64,000 nt of DNA from Microbacterium testaceum StLB037 (GTDB lineage Bacteria; Actinomycetota; Actinomycetes; Actinomycetales; Microbacteriaceae), in assembly GCF_000202635.1 (NCBI RefSeq), contig NC_015125.1, positions 868,001 through 932,000 on the forward strand, read 5' to 3'. Positions within the stretch are counted from its first letter, which is position 1, and every line of letters starts with the position of its first letter. Position numbers and translations under genes: made by a program. Shown here piece after piece: positions 9,490 to 17,730 of this stretch. The notes under the pieces were generated by a model. It was not told the DNA's origin. It ran no database searches and was given only the letters and a program-made list of their open reading frames with translations.

Positions 9490-10257
9490 TCAGCCCCAGA
9501 GGGTCCCCACGGCGACGAGGGCGAGCCCGGTGGCGTTGAAGACGACGTGCGTCGCCACGGCCGCCCAGATGCGGCCGGTCCCGAGCACGAGCGCGGCCGC
9601 GACGACGCCGACCAGCACGAGCGCCCACACATCGGAGGCGGACATCGGCGCGACGAGGAGATGCGCGCCGACGAAGAACGCGCTCGAGATCGCCGCGGCC
9701 GCGACACCGCCGGCGACGCGGCCCGACCAGCGACGCACGACGGTGTACGCGCACACGAGCACGACCCCGCGGAAGAAGAGTTCCTCGAGCACCGGTGCCA
9801 CCGCGACCCCGGCGACGACGTCACCCGAGAAACCGTCCGGCAGCGTTCCCGGGATCGAGGGCGTCGAGGGCCAGGGCAACGACCCTCCCTCGCTCTGGGC
9901 GAGCGCCCCCTGACAGAACCGCAGGATCACCCCGAACACGACGCCGTACACGACGTCGAGCCCACGGAACCGCAGGAGGCCGAGCGGGCGGGACCGACTC
10001 CAGGCCACCACGACCGGAACCGCCGACGACATCCAGATCACGGCTTGCGCCGCGGCGGGAGCGTCGCCGACGGGGAGCAGGATGGAGACGGCTCGCGCGC
10101 CCAGGGCGCCGGCGCCCAGGGCGACCATCGCCCATCCGAGGAGGTCCGCGCCCCAGCGGGCTGTGCTCGCACCCCCTTCGCGCCAGGGGCGGTTCCGCCG
10201 GTGACGACGACGTCGCGACGGAGGAATGTCCGCAGCGGCGACATCGGGCAGGCGCAT
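9490..10257 (-). CDS. CPBP family intramembrane glutamic endopeptidase
   Basis: Polytopic membrane protein of 255 residues with the CPBP (Abi/Rce1-like) motif EELFFRG, the second-motif histidine region FFVGAHLL and the HVVFNATGLAL segment. About seven hydrophobic segments are visible. Members cleave membrane substrates or process peptides; the substrate here is unknown. The ATG at 10257 was chosen because a -10 box sits 7 nt upstream and the preceding residues are unstructured and Arg/Ser-rich. Confidence 0.85.
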   Translation of the reverse strand: MRLPDVAAADIPPSRRRRHRRNRPWREGGASTARWGADLLGWAMVALGAGALGARAVSILLPVGDAPAAAQAVIWMSSAVPVVVAWSRSRPLGLLRFRGLDVVYGVVFGVILRFCQGALAQSEGGSLPWPSTPSIPGTLPDGFSGDVVAGVAVAPVLEELFFRGVVLVCAYTVVRRWSGRVAGGVAAAAISSAFFVGAHLLVAPMSASDVWALVLVGVVAAALVLGTGRIWAAVATHVVFNATGLALVAVGTLWG

Positions 10258-10264
10258 GGGCGCC

Positions 10265-10270
10265 ACCGTA
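10265..10270 (-). promoter_or_regulatory. -10 box of the CPBP gene
   Basis: TACGGT on the minus strand, 7 nt before the ATG at 10257. Confidence 0.5.
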
Positions 10271-10430
10271 CGGCCGCTCCGGGACCGTGACGGCGAGCGT
10301 CGGGCGAGGAGGGGGCGCATGCCCGCCACACCCGCCCATCACCTCGCCCGCCCGAGACGCCAACCTCACCCCGCGGGCTCCCCGCGCCGGATGCCGACAC
10401 CCGGATGTCGACACCCGCGCGCGGGACGAC

Positions 10431-11267
10431 TCAGCGCCGCAGGAAGTCGAGGAGGACGCTGTTGAACTCGTCGGCGTGGCTGACGTTGACGCCGTGCGGC
10501 GCACCCGTGACGACGTGCAGCTCGCTGCCGGGAATGGCCGCGTGCGTCCGCGCGCCCGAGCCCTCGAGGGGCACGGTGGCGTCGCTGTCGCCGTGGATGA
10601 TCAAGGTCGGGACCGTCACGTGGGAGAGGTCCTCCCGGAAGTCCGTGGTGGCCCACGCCTCCATCGCCTTCAGGGAGGCGTGGTGATCGGCCTGGTGGGC
10701 GAGGCGTTCCGCCTCTGCCCGGTCGGCCTCCGTGACTTTCAGCTCGCCGTCCACCGAGAAGAAGCCCGTCGTGAAATCGCGGTAGAAGGCGTCTTCGTCG
10801 TCTTTCAGCGCCTGCTTCATGCCATCGGCCGTCTCGTCGTCCAACGGACCGTCGGGGTTGTCCTCGGTCTTCGCCAGGTACGGCGGCACGGCCGCGGCGA
10901 AGACGACGCTGCGGATGCGGTCCGCTCCGTGACGCGACAGATAGCGCGCGACCTCACCGCCGCCCATCGAGAACCCGACGAGGGTCACGTCGCGCAGGTC
11001 GAGTGCCGCGAGGACCGCCTCGAGGTCGTCGGAGAACGTGTCGTAGTCGTATCCCGTGCGGGGCTTGTCGCTGCGACCGAAACCGCGACGGTCGTAGGTC
11101 ACGACCCGATAGCCGGCGGATTCGAGGGCCGGGACCTGGGCCGCCCAGGACTCCCCGGACAGCGGCCAGCCGTGGAGGAGGACGACGGGCCGCCCGTCAC
11201 CCCCGGTGTCGTCGACATGCAGATCGATGTCGGTCAGAAGTCCGTGGTGTGCCGTGATCTCGCTCAT
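10431..11267 (-). CDS. Alpha/beta hydrolase, non-heme chloroperoxidase-like
   Basis: 278-residue single-domain hydrolase. HGWPLSGESW carries the oxyanion-hole HG motif, GFSMGGGEVARY is the nucleophile elbow (Ser), an Asp lies in the HGDSDATVP strand and the catalytic His is in GAPHGVNVSHADEFN. The pattern is that of the haloperoxidase/esterase subgroup; physiological substrates of these enzymes are rarely known. The ATG at 11267 matches the family N-terminus, upstream in-frame codons being unrelated. Divergent from the lipoprotein gene at 11410. Confidence 0.88.
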   Translation of the reverse strand: MSEITAHHGLLTDIDLHVDDTGGDGRPVVLLHGWPLSGESWAAQVPALESAGYRVVTYDRRGFGRSDKPRTGYDYDTFSDDLEAVLAALDLRDVTLVGFSMGGGEVARYLSRHGADRIRSVVFAAAVPPYLAKTEDNPDGPLDDETADGMKQALKDDEDAFYRDFTTGFFSVDGELKVTEADRAEAERLAHQADHHASLKAMEAWATTDFREDLSHVTVPTLIIHGDSDATVPLEGSGARTHAAIPGSELHVVTGAPHGVNVSHADEFNSVLLDFLRR

Positions 11268-11397
11268 GAGGACATGGTTCGATCCGTTTCTGAGCGAACG
11301 GGGACGGTTGACGCGGTACCGACGGGTTGGTAACGCCGAACCTGAACAGGAACATCGGGGCGAGCGCAACTCCACGTGCGCGCGCGGCGCGGTTCAC

Positions 11398-11403
11398 TAG
11401 CCT
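11398..11403 (+). promoter_or_regulatory. -10 box of the PepSY-like lipoprotein gene
   Basis: TAGCCT, 6 nt before the ATG at 11410. Confidence 0.5.
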
Positions 11404-11409
11404 CCGGGC

Positions 11410-11898
11410 ATGGCATCCCTTCGTCTTCCGCTCGCGGTTCTCGCGTCCGCGCCCCTCGCTCTCGGCCTGACGAGCTGCGCCTCCCCCACCACGAGTCCGG
11501 GCACCTCGGAGACGGTCGTCTCGGCCGTGGTGCGCGCGGAGTCCGACGCGGGCGGACGCGCCGTCGATCTCGACCGCGACGACGACGGGACGTGGGAGGT
11601 CCGCGTCGCCGCGAACGGGGGCGACACGGACCTCCGCATCAGCGCGGACGGAGGGGAGGTGCTCTCGCGGGACGCCGCGGACGCCCTCGACGCCGCGGAT
11701 CGCACCGCGCTCGAGAACGCAGGGACGACGATGGCGGATGCCGTACGGACTGCGGTTGCGGCCCACGGCGGCGGCAGCGTCGAAGAGGTCGAGATCGAGA
11801 GCGCGAGTGGCGCGCCGGTGTGGCAGGTGTCTTTCGACGACGGGGTGGACGTCGCGATCTCGCTCTCCGACGGAAGTGTCGTGACCGACGCGCCGTGA
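11410..11898 (+). CDS. PepSY-like lipoprotein
   Basis: Small secreted lipoprotein of 162 residues. The signal peptide ends in LTSCAS (lipobox Cys near residue 22). The mature part contains two repeats of a PepSY-like pattern, an amphipathic stretch followed by a W-E/Q-V strand pair (TWEVRV... and PVWQVSFDDGVDVAISL). Such domains are found in peptidase inhibitors and sensor partners, but no specific role can be assigned. Leaderless start. It ends only 20 bp before the ohrR operator. Confidence 0.65.
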   Translation: MASLRLPLAVLASAPLALGLTSCASPTTSPGTSETVVSAVVRAESDAGGRAVDLDRDDDGTWEVRVAANGGDTDLRISADGGEVLSRDAADALDAADRTALENAGTTMADAVRTAVAAHGGGSVEEVEIESASGAPVWQVSFDDGVDVAISLSDGSVVTDAP

Positions 11899-11908
11899 GG
11901 GAGCGGTT

Positions 11909-11932
11909 TAGATTGTGCACAATTCAATTGTG
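11909..11932 (+). promoter_or_regulatory. ohrR-ohr promoter with OhrR operator
   Basis: CACAATTCAATTGTG at 11918-11932 is a perfect inverted repeat (7-bp arms around one base) and closely matches the known OhrR operator TACAATT-N-AATTGTA. It sits inside a longer imperfect palindrome from 11912 to 11938. TAGATT at 11909-11914 is a likely -10, so a bound repressor would cover the transcription start. Confidence 0.85.
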
Positions 11933-11947
11933 TGCAATGCTTCTTTC

Positions 11948-12442
11948 ATGCCCGCCGTCGATGCTCTCGTCTGCTTCGCGCTCTACGCCGCGAATCGCAC
12001 GACGACCCAGGCCTACCGCGCCCTGCTCGAGCCGTGGAACCTGACGTATCCGCAGTACATCGCCCTCGTCACGCTCTGGAACGACGGCGATCAGACGGTG
12101 GGCAGCCTCGGCGAGGCGCTCCAGCTCGACTCGGGAACCCTGTCGCCGATGCTCACGCGTCTCCAGTCCGCGGGCTACGTGACGCGAGCACGCGACGAAC
12201 GCGACGAACGCGTGGTCACGATCTCCCTCACCCCGCGCGGCCACGAGCTGCGCACGGAACTGGCTCACGTGCCGCGGTGCATCGCACAGGGGTCGGGTAT
12301 CGAGGACGCCGACAGCGCGCGAGAGCTCATCGACGCCCTGCACCAGCTGACCGCTGCCATGCGCGATCTCCGCGACCACCCGGGCGATGCCGTCGCGGCA
12401 GAACGCGCAACGCGCGCTCCCTCGGTGCGCGACGCCTCCTGA
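11948..12442 (+). CDS. ohrR: OhrR, MarR-family organic hydroperoxide sensor
   Basis: Transcriptional repressor that senses organic hydroperoxides by oxidation of a reactive N-terminal cysteine. The 164-residue protein has that cysteine at C9 in VCFALYAANR and is closely similar along its length to Bacillus OhrR, including NLTYPQYIAL, the winged helix with SGTLSPMLTRL, and the wing RDERDERVV. Start at 11948 because homology begins there and the longer reading would start inside the operator. It is autoregulated, judging by the operator, and followed by its target ohr after 40 bp. Confidence 0.93.
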   Translation: MPAVDALVCFALYAANRTTTQAYRALLEPWNLTYPQYIALVTLWNDGDQTVGSLGEALQLDSGTLSPMLTRLQSAGYVTRARDERDERVVTISLTPRGHELRTELAHVPRCIAQGSGIEDADSARELIDALHQLTAAMRDLRDHPGDAVAAERATRAPSVRDAS

Positions 12443-12482
12443 AACCTCCGTCTTCCGCACCGTCCCCAGAAAGGAACACACC

Positions 12483-12902
12483 ATGGACGTTCTCTACACC
12501 GCTGAGGCACTGTCCACCGGACAGGGCCGCCTCGGCCACGTCTCGGCCGGCGACTACCTCGACCTCGAGGTCGCTCCCCCGAAGGAGCTCGGCGGCTCCG
12601 GCCAGGGCACCAACCCCGAGCAGCTCTTCGCGGCCGGCTACGCGGCGTGCTTCCACAGCGCCCTGCACTCCGTGGCCCGCGCGCAGAAGGTCACGATCGA
12701 GGACTCCTCGGTGGGTGGTCGCGTGCAGATCGGCCCGAACGGACAGGGCGGCTACCAGCTCGCCGTGCTCCTCGAGGTCGTCCTCCCCGGCATCGAGCAC
12801 GAGCTCGCCCAGCAGCTCGCCGACGCTGCGCACCAGGTGTGCCCCTACTCGAACGCCACGCGCGGCAACATCGACGTCACCGTCACCGTCTCGGACGACT
12901 GA
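12483..12902 (+). CDS. ohr: Organic hydroperoxide resistance protein Ohr
   Basis: Thiol-dependent peroxidase that reduces organic hydroperoxides in the cytoplasm using lipoylated proteins. At 139 residues it is full length, with the catalytic cysteine C56 (YAACFHSAL) and resolving cysteine C120 (QVCPYSNATR) plus the conserved Arg/Glu environment. AGAAAGGAAC lies about 8 nt before the ATG. Second gene of the ohrR-ohr operon. Confidence 0.96.
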   Translation: MDVLYTAEALSTGQGRLGHVSAGDYLDLEVAPPKELGGSGQGTNPEQLFAAGYAACFHSALHSVARAQKVTIEDSSVGGRVQIGPNGQGGYQLAVLLEVVLPGIEHELAQQLADAAHQVCPYSNATRGNIDVTVTVSDD

Positions 12903-12911
12903 CACCCGTCG

Positions 12912-12944
12912 GAGTGGGGGCGTCCGTCACCGACGCCCCCACTC
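12912..12944 (+). terminator. Terminator of ohrR-ohr
   Basis: A 13-bp perfect stem (GAGTGGGGGCGTC with its complement) with a 7-nt loop begins 10 bp after the ohr stop. The tract after it is CTGCTCC rather than a run of T, so strength is uncertain. Confidence 0.7.
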
Positions 12945-13005
12945 TGCTCCCTCCCCAACCCGTCAGGCCGAGAGGGCCGACACCCGGGCGATCGTGTCCG
13001 AGTCG

Positions 13006-13011
13006 TAGGGT
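13006..13011 (+). promoter_or_regulatory. -10 box of the NarL-type operon
   Basis: TAGGGT, 7 nt before the GTG at 13019. Confidence 0.5.
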
Positions 13012-13018
13012 GTGATGC

Positions 13019-13666
13019 GTGATCCGGGTCGTAGTCGTCGATGATGAGGCGCTCGTCCGTTCCGGGTTCGAGCTGATCCTCGGAGCCGCACCGGACATCC
13101 AGGTGGTCGCCGCGGTCGACGGAGACGTCGCGGTCGACACCATCCGGCGGGAACGTCCCGACGTGGTCCTCCTCGACATCCGGATGCCGGGACGCAGCGG
13201 CCTCGACATCCTCGCCGACCTTCGCCACGACGATCCCCGCCCGATCGTGGGCATCCTCACGACCTTCGACACCGACGAGTACATCGCCCGCGCCCTGCAC
13301 GACGGAGCGTCGGGTTTCCTCGTCAAGGACACGGCGCCCGAGCACCTCGCGGCCATGGTGCGCACCCTCGCCGCCGGTGGGGTCGTGCTGTCCCCCCAGG
13401 TGTCCCGCACGCTGGTCGACGGCTACACCGGCGCCCCCGATCGGGATGCCGTCCGACGCATCGCCCTCCTCACCGATCGAGAGCGCGACGTCCTCTCCCG
13501 CCTGCCGACCGGTGAATCCAACGCCGAGATCGGGCGACGCCTCCACCTCAGCGGAGCGACGGTCAAGGATCACGTCAGCGCGATCCTGTCGAAGCTGTCG
13601 GTGTCGACCCGACTCGAGGCGGCCCTGGTCTCGGAGCGGGCACACCCCCGCAGACATCGGACATGA
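13019..13666 (+). CDS. NarL/LuxR-type response regulator
   Basis: 215-residue response regulator. The receiver domain (about 1-120) has the acidic pair DDE near residue 8, the phospho-acceptor Asp in VVLLDIRMPG and the Lys in FLVKDTAP. The C-terminal LuxR helix-turn-helix (about 148-208) contains LTDRERDVLSRL and GATVKDHVSAILSKL. It overlaps the kinase gene by 4 bp (ATGA), the classic arrangement for a cognate pair in Actinobacteria. The signal and target genes are unknown. Confidence 0.93.
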   Translation: MIRVVVVDDEALVRSGFELILGAAPDIQVVAAVDGDVAVDTIRRERPDVVLLDIRMPGRSGLDILADLRHDDPRPIVGILTTFDTDEYIARALHDGASGFLVKDTAPEHLAAMVRTLAAGGVVLSPQVSRTLVDGYTGAPDRDAVRRIALLTDRERDVLSRLPTGESNAEIGRRLHLSGATVKDHVSAILSKLSVSTRLEAALVSERAHPRRHRT

Positions 13667-14793
13667 CGAGGTCCGCGCCGCGCGCCCTCCGCCGGATGAT
13701 GGGGACACGAACGTCCGCCGTCGTCGTCGACCTGGCGCTCGCCGCCGCCGCCTTCATCGACGTCGCCGTGTCCATCCCCTCGTGGTCGACGATCGAGACG
13801 GCGTTCGCGCTCGTCGCCGTCGCGGGGCTGCTCGTGCGGCGTCGGCTGCCCTGGGTCTCGTTCGCCCTCGTCCTCCCGGGCCTGGTCGTCGATTCCATGA
13901 CGATCGCCGCCCCGATCGCGCTGTACTCGGTCGCGGTGCGGACCCGTGGCATCCCGCCGCTCGTCGTCGCGGGGGCCGTCACCTTCGCGTGCTTCCTCCT
14001 CCCCGACTGGCAGCTCCCCTCCCTCGACTTCCTCGCGCCGTCCTTGCTTTACGCCCTGATGTACGCGGCGACCCCGATCGCGCTCGGCGCCCTCGTGCGC
14101 ACCCATCGCGAGCTCTCGGACCGCGTCGCCGACCTGTCGGCCGCGCGCGAGACCGAGCGCGAGAGGGAGAAGCAGGACGTCCTCCGACGCGAGCGCGCCC
14201 GAATCTCCCGCGAGATGCACGACGTCGTCTCGCACCAGGTGAGCCTCGTCGCCGTTCAAGCCGGGGCCCTGCAGGTGTCCTCGCCCGACCCCGAGTCACG
14301 GCGGGTCGCGCACGTCATCCGCTCTCTCGCCGTGCGCACGCTCGACGAGCTGCGGCAGATGGTGGGGGTCCTCCGCGCCGAGGGGGCGCGGACGGACTCG
14401 GACCGACCGCAGCCCACGCTGGACGACCTCCCCCGACTCGTCGAGGAGAGCGGCCTGGACACCGATCTGGATGTCAGCCTGCCCGTCGACCTCGCCCCGC
14501 CCCTGCAGCGCGCGGTGTACCGAACCGTGCAGGAGGGCCTGACCAACGCGCGCAAGCACGCTCCCGGGGCACGCGTCCGCGTCACCGCGGTGGCGACGAC
14601 GGCCGCGATCGACGTCGTCGTCCAGAACGACCCGCCGAGCCAGGAGGGTCTGCGCCTTCCCTCCAGCGGCACGGGGCTCGCGGGGCTTCGCGAACGCGCG
14701 GAGCTCCTCGGCGGACACCTCGACGCCGCCGCCCGCGACGGCGGGGGCTACCGGCTGCGGGTCACGATCCCGCGGCGCGACAGCGAGCACTGA
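13663..14793 (+). CDS. Sensor histidine kinase, NarX/DesK-like
   Basis: 376-residue membrane kinase partner of the preceding regulator. Four or five hydrophobic segments occupy residues 20-135 with no large extracytoplasmic domain. A HisKA_3 dimerisation helix follows, with the phospho-acceptor His near 186 in ISREMHDVVSHQ, then a HATPase_c domain with the N box YRTVQEGLTNARKHA and the G box GTGLAGLRERA. The lack of a periplasmic sensor suggests that it detects a membrane or intramembrane cue. Confidence 0.92.
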   Translation: MTRSAPRALRRMMGTRTSAVVVDLALAAAAFIDVAVSIPSWSTIETAFALVAVAGLLVRRRLPWVSFALVLPGLVVDSMTIAAPIALYSVAVRTRGIPPLVVAGAVTFACFLLPDWQLPSLDFLAPSLLYALMYAATPIALGALVRTHRELSDRVADLSAARETEREREKQDVLRRERARISREMHDVVSHQVSLVAVQAGALQVSSPDPESRRVAHVIRSLAVRTLDELRQMVGVLRAEGARTDSDRPQPTLDDLPRLVEESGLDTDLDVSLPVDLAPPLQRAVYRTVQEGLTNARKHAPGARVRVTAVATTAAIDVVVQNDPPSQEGLRLPSSGTGLAGLRERAELLGGHLDAAARDGGGYRLRVTIPRRDSEH

Positions 14794-14815
14794 CGAGCGC
14801 GGTCCGCGCGCATCC

Positions 14816-15892
14816 TCAGCTCAGCCGCAGCTCGGACTCGCTCTTGGGGTACGAGCGGCGCAGCCACTCTCCGAACCCGCGCTGCGAGAGACAGGCCGCC
14901 GCGTCGGTGCAGGTCACCACCGGGTCGTCGGCGGCGTAGGTCTCGTAGATCTGCACCTTGGTGTCGAGGACCGCCCCCTCGACGTTGACGGGTTCGTCCT
15001 GCGAGGGGTACCCCACGTAGTACGTGACCGCCTCGGGAGCGATGCCCGCCTGCGGGGCCAGGGCCCGCACGAGCGATCCGACGCACGAGTGGTCGGGGTG
15101 ATCCCCGTGCGCGAAGGCACTCTCGTGCGGGACGTTGGTCGTCACGTGGGTGGGTTGCGCGGCCCCGATGAGCTCGACGATCGACGCGGACAGACGGTCG
15201 CGGTCGTAGACGGTGGAGCCGTCCACCGAGGTCAGGGTCGCCGCCGAACCGTTGATCAGCTGCGTGAGCCCGGCATTGCCCGTGGCGGCGAAGCCCTCGG
15301 CATCCAGGCCTCCGTCCGGGAGTCGCAGGAAGGTCAGCGAGAGGCGCGGCTCATCGGAGGCGACGAACCGGGTCACGGCTGCCCCGCTGAGCAGCGTGAT
15401 CTGCTGCTCCTGCCAGGGCGCGGTGCTGCCCCGCATCTCGTCGTACGCGGCCCGGATCCCGTCCTCGCGCTGACGCGCGTACTCCAGGCCCTTCCCCGCG
15501 TCACCGGCGGTGATGAACACGGCGCGGACGGTGTGACCGGCGGCGATCGCCTCCGACAGAGCGGGGTTGGCGAAGATGATGTCGTCGTCGGCGTGGGCCC
15601 AGACGGCCATCCCCGTGTTCGTGCCGGGAGTCTCCGCGGCGGGAGAGGGCGGCAGCGGAGAGGGGACGGATGCCGCGGGGATGGGCGCCAGAGAGACCCA
15701 GGTCCCCACGGGGCCGGCGCTTCGTCGGATGTTCCGGTACACCAGCGCGCCCGCGCCGAGTCCGACGACCGCCAGACCGCCGATGAGCAGCCCGCGCCGG
15801 GTCAGCCTCATCCGGCGCGCTCGCTCGCGGGCGGTCTCGTCCGTCGCCGCGCTCGCCACCGTGTCGGGCGAGGATTCGTCGTCTGTGCCCAC
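14816..15892 (-). CDS. Membrane-anchored PIG-L family deacetylase (copy 1)
   Basis: Zinc-dependent N-acetylglucosaminyl-deacetylase-like protein (PIG-L/LmbE fold). An N-terminal tail of about 30 residues precedes one transmembrane helix (LLIGGLAVVGLGAGALVY), so the catalytic domain lies outside the membrane. The metal motif is AHADDD instead of the usual AHPDDD, with the downstream ligand in HGDHPDHSCVG. The C-terminus ends EWLRRSYPKSESEL, nearly identical to copy 2. GTG at 15892 is the chosen start; the frame is open upstream and an internal ATG at 15811 is also possible. Substrate unknown; extracytoplasmic GlcNAc glycans are likely. Confidence 0.8.
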   Translation of the reverse strand: MGTDDESSPDTVASAATDETARERARRMRLTRRGLLIGGLAVVGLGAGALVYRNIRRSAGPVGTWVSLAPIPAASVPSPLPPSPAAETPGTNTGMAVWAHADDDIIFANPALSEAIAAGHTVRAVFITAGDAGKGLEYARQREDGIRAAYDEMRGSTAPWQEQQITLLSGAAVTRFVASDEPRLSLTFLRLPDGGLDAEGFAATGNAGLTQLINGSAATLTSVDGSTVYDRDRLSASIVELIGAAQPTHVTTNVPHESAFAHGDHPDHSCVGSLVRALAPQAGIAPEAVTYYVGYPSQDEPVNVEGAVLDTKVQIYETYAADDPVVTCTDAAACLSQRGFGEWLRRSYPKSESELRLS

Positions 15893-16110
15893 GGCGGATC
15901 CGTCCTCTTGTTCTTCTTCACCGCACCGGTCGCACGTTCGGGTCGCCGGTTCGGGTCGTCTTCCGGCCTCGACGCTATCGCGGTCGGGGCACGGATTTCC
16001 CGCACCGCCGCGCATCTCCCCCGTTCGGCGGGGGACGACGAGCCGACCGGCTCACCTGCCGCATGGGTAACGCTCAGCGGACACCGAGACAACCTGGACA
16101 CACTCGCGGA

Positions 16111-16392
16111 ATGCAGACGTCCTCACCGCCGCGGTCTCTGTCCCCTGCCGCTCTCCGCGTCCGCGCGATCCTCTGGGAGTGGGACCCGATCGGGGTCCGC
16201 GACATCGGGGACGGGTGGCCCGACGACGAGTACGACGACCTGATCATCCCGATCCTCGAGGCACTGGCATCCGGTCCGGCGCTCGACGAGCTGGCGGCCG
16301 ACCTGCGTACCGTCATCGAGGTCGACTACGGTCTGCCGTCGCCGGATGGATGCCACGACGTCGCGGCCCTGCTCCTGCGCCTGGGTGACTGA
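16111..16392 (+). CDS. Small acidic hypothetical protein, DUF1871-like
   Basis: 93-residue soluble protein with the segment WEWDPIGVRDIG followed by a D/E-rich stretch (DDEYDDLIIPI) and the ending of a compact helical domain. This resembles the DUF1871 pattern of a WDPIGV core plus DEYD, a family of unknown function sometimes linked to immunity-type proteins. Placed between the two PIG-L paralogues on the opposite strand. ATG at 16111 chosen over an upstream start because conserved-looking sequence begins there. Confidence 0.6.
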   Translation: MQTSSPPRSLSPAALRVRAILWEWDPIGVRDIGDGWPDDEYDDLIIPILEALASGPALDELAADLRTVIEVDYGLPSPDGCHDVAALLLRLGD

Positions 16393-16407
16393 GAACCGAC
16401 GGCGCCG

Positions 16408-17487
16408 TCACGGCATCTGGAGTTCGTCCTCGGACTTCGGGTACGACCGCTGCAGCCACTCGCCGAACTTGCGCGTGCTCAGGCAGGCGTCTCGGTCGGC
16501 ACAGCGAATGACGTCGTCCTGCTGCGAGTAGACGCGATACGTCTCGACCTTGGCGTCGAGAGCCACCCCCTCGACGTTGCGCGGCAGATCCTCCGACGGG
16601 TATCCCACGAAGTAGCGCACCCCCGACCCGACACCGTCGAGGGGGCCGATCGCGTCACGCACCAGCGTGCCGACGACGGAGTGGTCCGGGTGGTCTCCAG
16701 GAGCGAAAGCGCTGCCCCGCGGGATGTGGGTGAGCGTCCGAGCCGGGCGGAGGGCCTCGGCGAACTCGGTCAAGCTCGCCGAGAGCTGGGGGGAACTCAC
16801 CGCCGGGCCACCGTCGATGGGGGCGAGGGGCGCGATGCTCCCGTCGAGCAGCTTGCTCATCGTGGCGTATCCCGTGGCCGCGAAACCGCCGTCGGTGATG
16901 TTCCCGTCCGGGAGCCGGACGAAGAAGACGGAGATCCGGCCGTCGCCTCGGGGCGTCAACCGATCGAGGCGCATCCCGCTGTCGAGCGTGATCTCGTTGT
17001 CATCCCAGAGCCCCTCGTTCCCCCGCATGACGTTGTAGGCGCGCAGGATGCCGAGTTCCCGCGCGTGCGTGTAATCGAGGCCGCGCCCCGCATCGCCGGC
17101 GGTGAGGAAGACGGTGCGGACGCACTGGCCCGCAGCGATCGCCTCCGAGATCGTGGGGTTCCCGAAGATGATGTCGTCGTCCGGGTGCGCCCACACCGTC
17201 AGCAGCGTGTCCCCGCCCGGGCAGGCCTCGGCCACCGGCGACGTCGGCGTCGGGGTGGGGGTGGGGGTGGGGGTGGGGGTCCGCGTCGGTGTGGAACCCG
17301 GGGGCGACGGCTCGGCATGCGGTGACGACGTGGGGGCGGCGGATGACTCGGTCCCGCCGAGACGAGTGAGCGCGATCGGAACGGCGACGGCCGCGCCCGC
17401 GACCACGACCACCGCCGTGATCGCCGAGACGAGGGCGATGCGTCGCCGTCGGCGCACGCGAGACGAGCGTGTCTGCGAGCGCGACAT
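16408..17487 (-). CDS. Membrane-anchored PIG-L family deacetylase (copy 2)
   Basis: 359-residue paralogue of the protein at 14816-15892. An Arg-rich N-terminus and one transmembrane helix (residues 16-38) are followed by a Ser/Pro/Thr linker with a TP dipeptide repeat, then the deacetylase domain with the canonical AHPDDD zinc motif and GDHPDHSVVG. The C-terminus EWLQRSYPKSEDEL matches copy 1. GGAAGG precedes the ATG by about 7 nt. Tandem placement and shared termini suggest duplication, with copy 2 keeping the standard metal site. Confidence 0.85.
   Translation of the reverse strand: MSRSQTRSSRVRRRRRIALVSAITAVVVVAGAAVAVPIALTRLGGTESSAAPTSSPHAEPSPPGSTPTRTPTPTPTPTPTPTSPVAEACPGGDTLLTVWAHPDDDIIFGNPTISEAIAAGQCVRTVFLTAGDAGRGLDYTHARELGILRAYNVMRGNEGLWDDNEITLDSGMRLDRLTPRGDGRISVFFVRLPDGNITDGGFAATGYATMSKLLDGSIAPLAPIDGGPAVSSPQLSASLTEFAEALRPARTLTHIPRGSAFAPGDHPDHSVVGTLVRDAIGPLDGVGSGVRYFVGYPSEDLPRNVEGVALDAKVETYRVYSQQDDVIRCADRDACLSTRKFGEWLQRSYPKSEDELQMP
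17253..17280. repeat. GGGGGT hexanucleotide repeat encoding Thr-Pro
   Basis: Short tandem GGGGGT units inside the linker of the second PIG-L gene encode the alternating Thr-Pro tract. Such a tract can change length by slippage in 6-bp steps, which would alter the linker without a frameshift. Confidence 0.6.
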
Positions 17488-17730
17488 CGGGTGGTCCTTC
17501 CGGCCGTGGTGCCCGGGAAGGGGGACATCCGGTCATCCGCTGCCCGAGTGTAGCGACACGTCGAATCGCCCCCGGCGAACGCCGGTCCGGGCCGCCGAGC
17601 GGGGCGTTACGAGGTGTGTCTCAGAAACATCGCGTTCACCCGAGGGTGATTCACTGGGTGAGATCCGCCTGTTATCGTTCAGCGGGGAGAAAGTGTTTTC
17701 CAGGCACCTTGGGGGAAAGGCCTACGAACT
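17488..17730 (+). promoter_or_regulatory. Promoter region of the first sugar transferase, with TCACCC-GGGTGA palindrome
   Basis: 243 bp between divergent genes. TCACCC-GA-GGGTGA at 17636-17649 is a perfect 6+6 palindrome; a shorter one (TCACTGGGTGA) follows at 17651-17661. The same palindrome lies at 28717-28730, upstream of the LuxR-type gene. A TTATCGT segment near 17673 may be the -10 and would give a leader of about 50 nt ending in AAAGG before the GTG at 17731. Confidence 0.5.
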
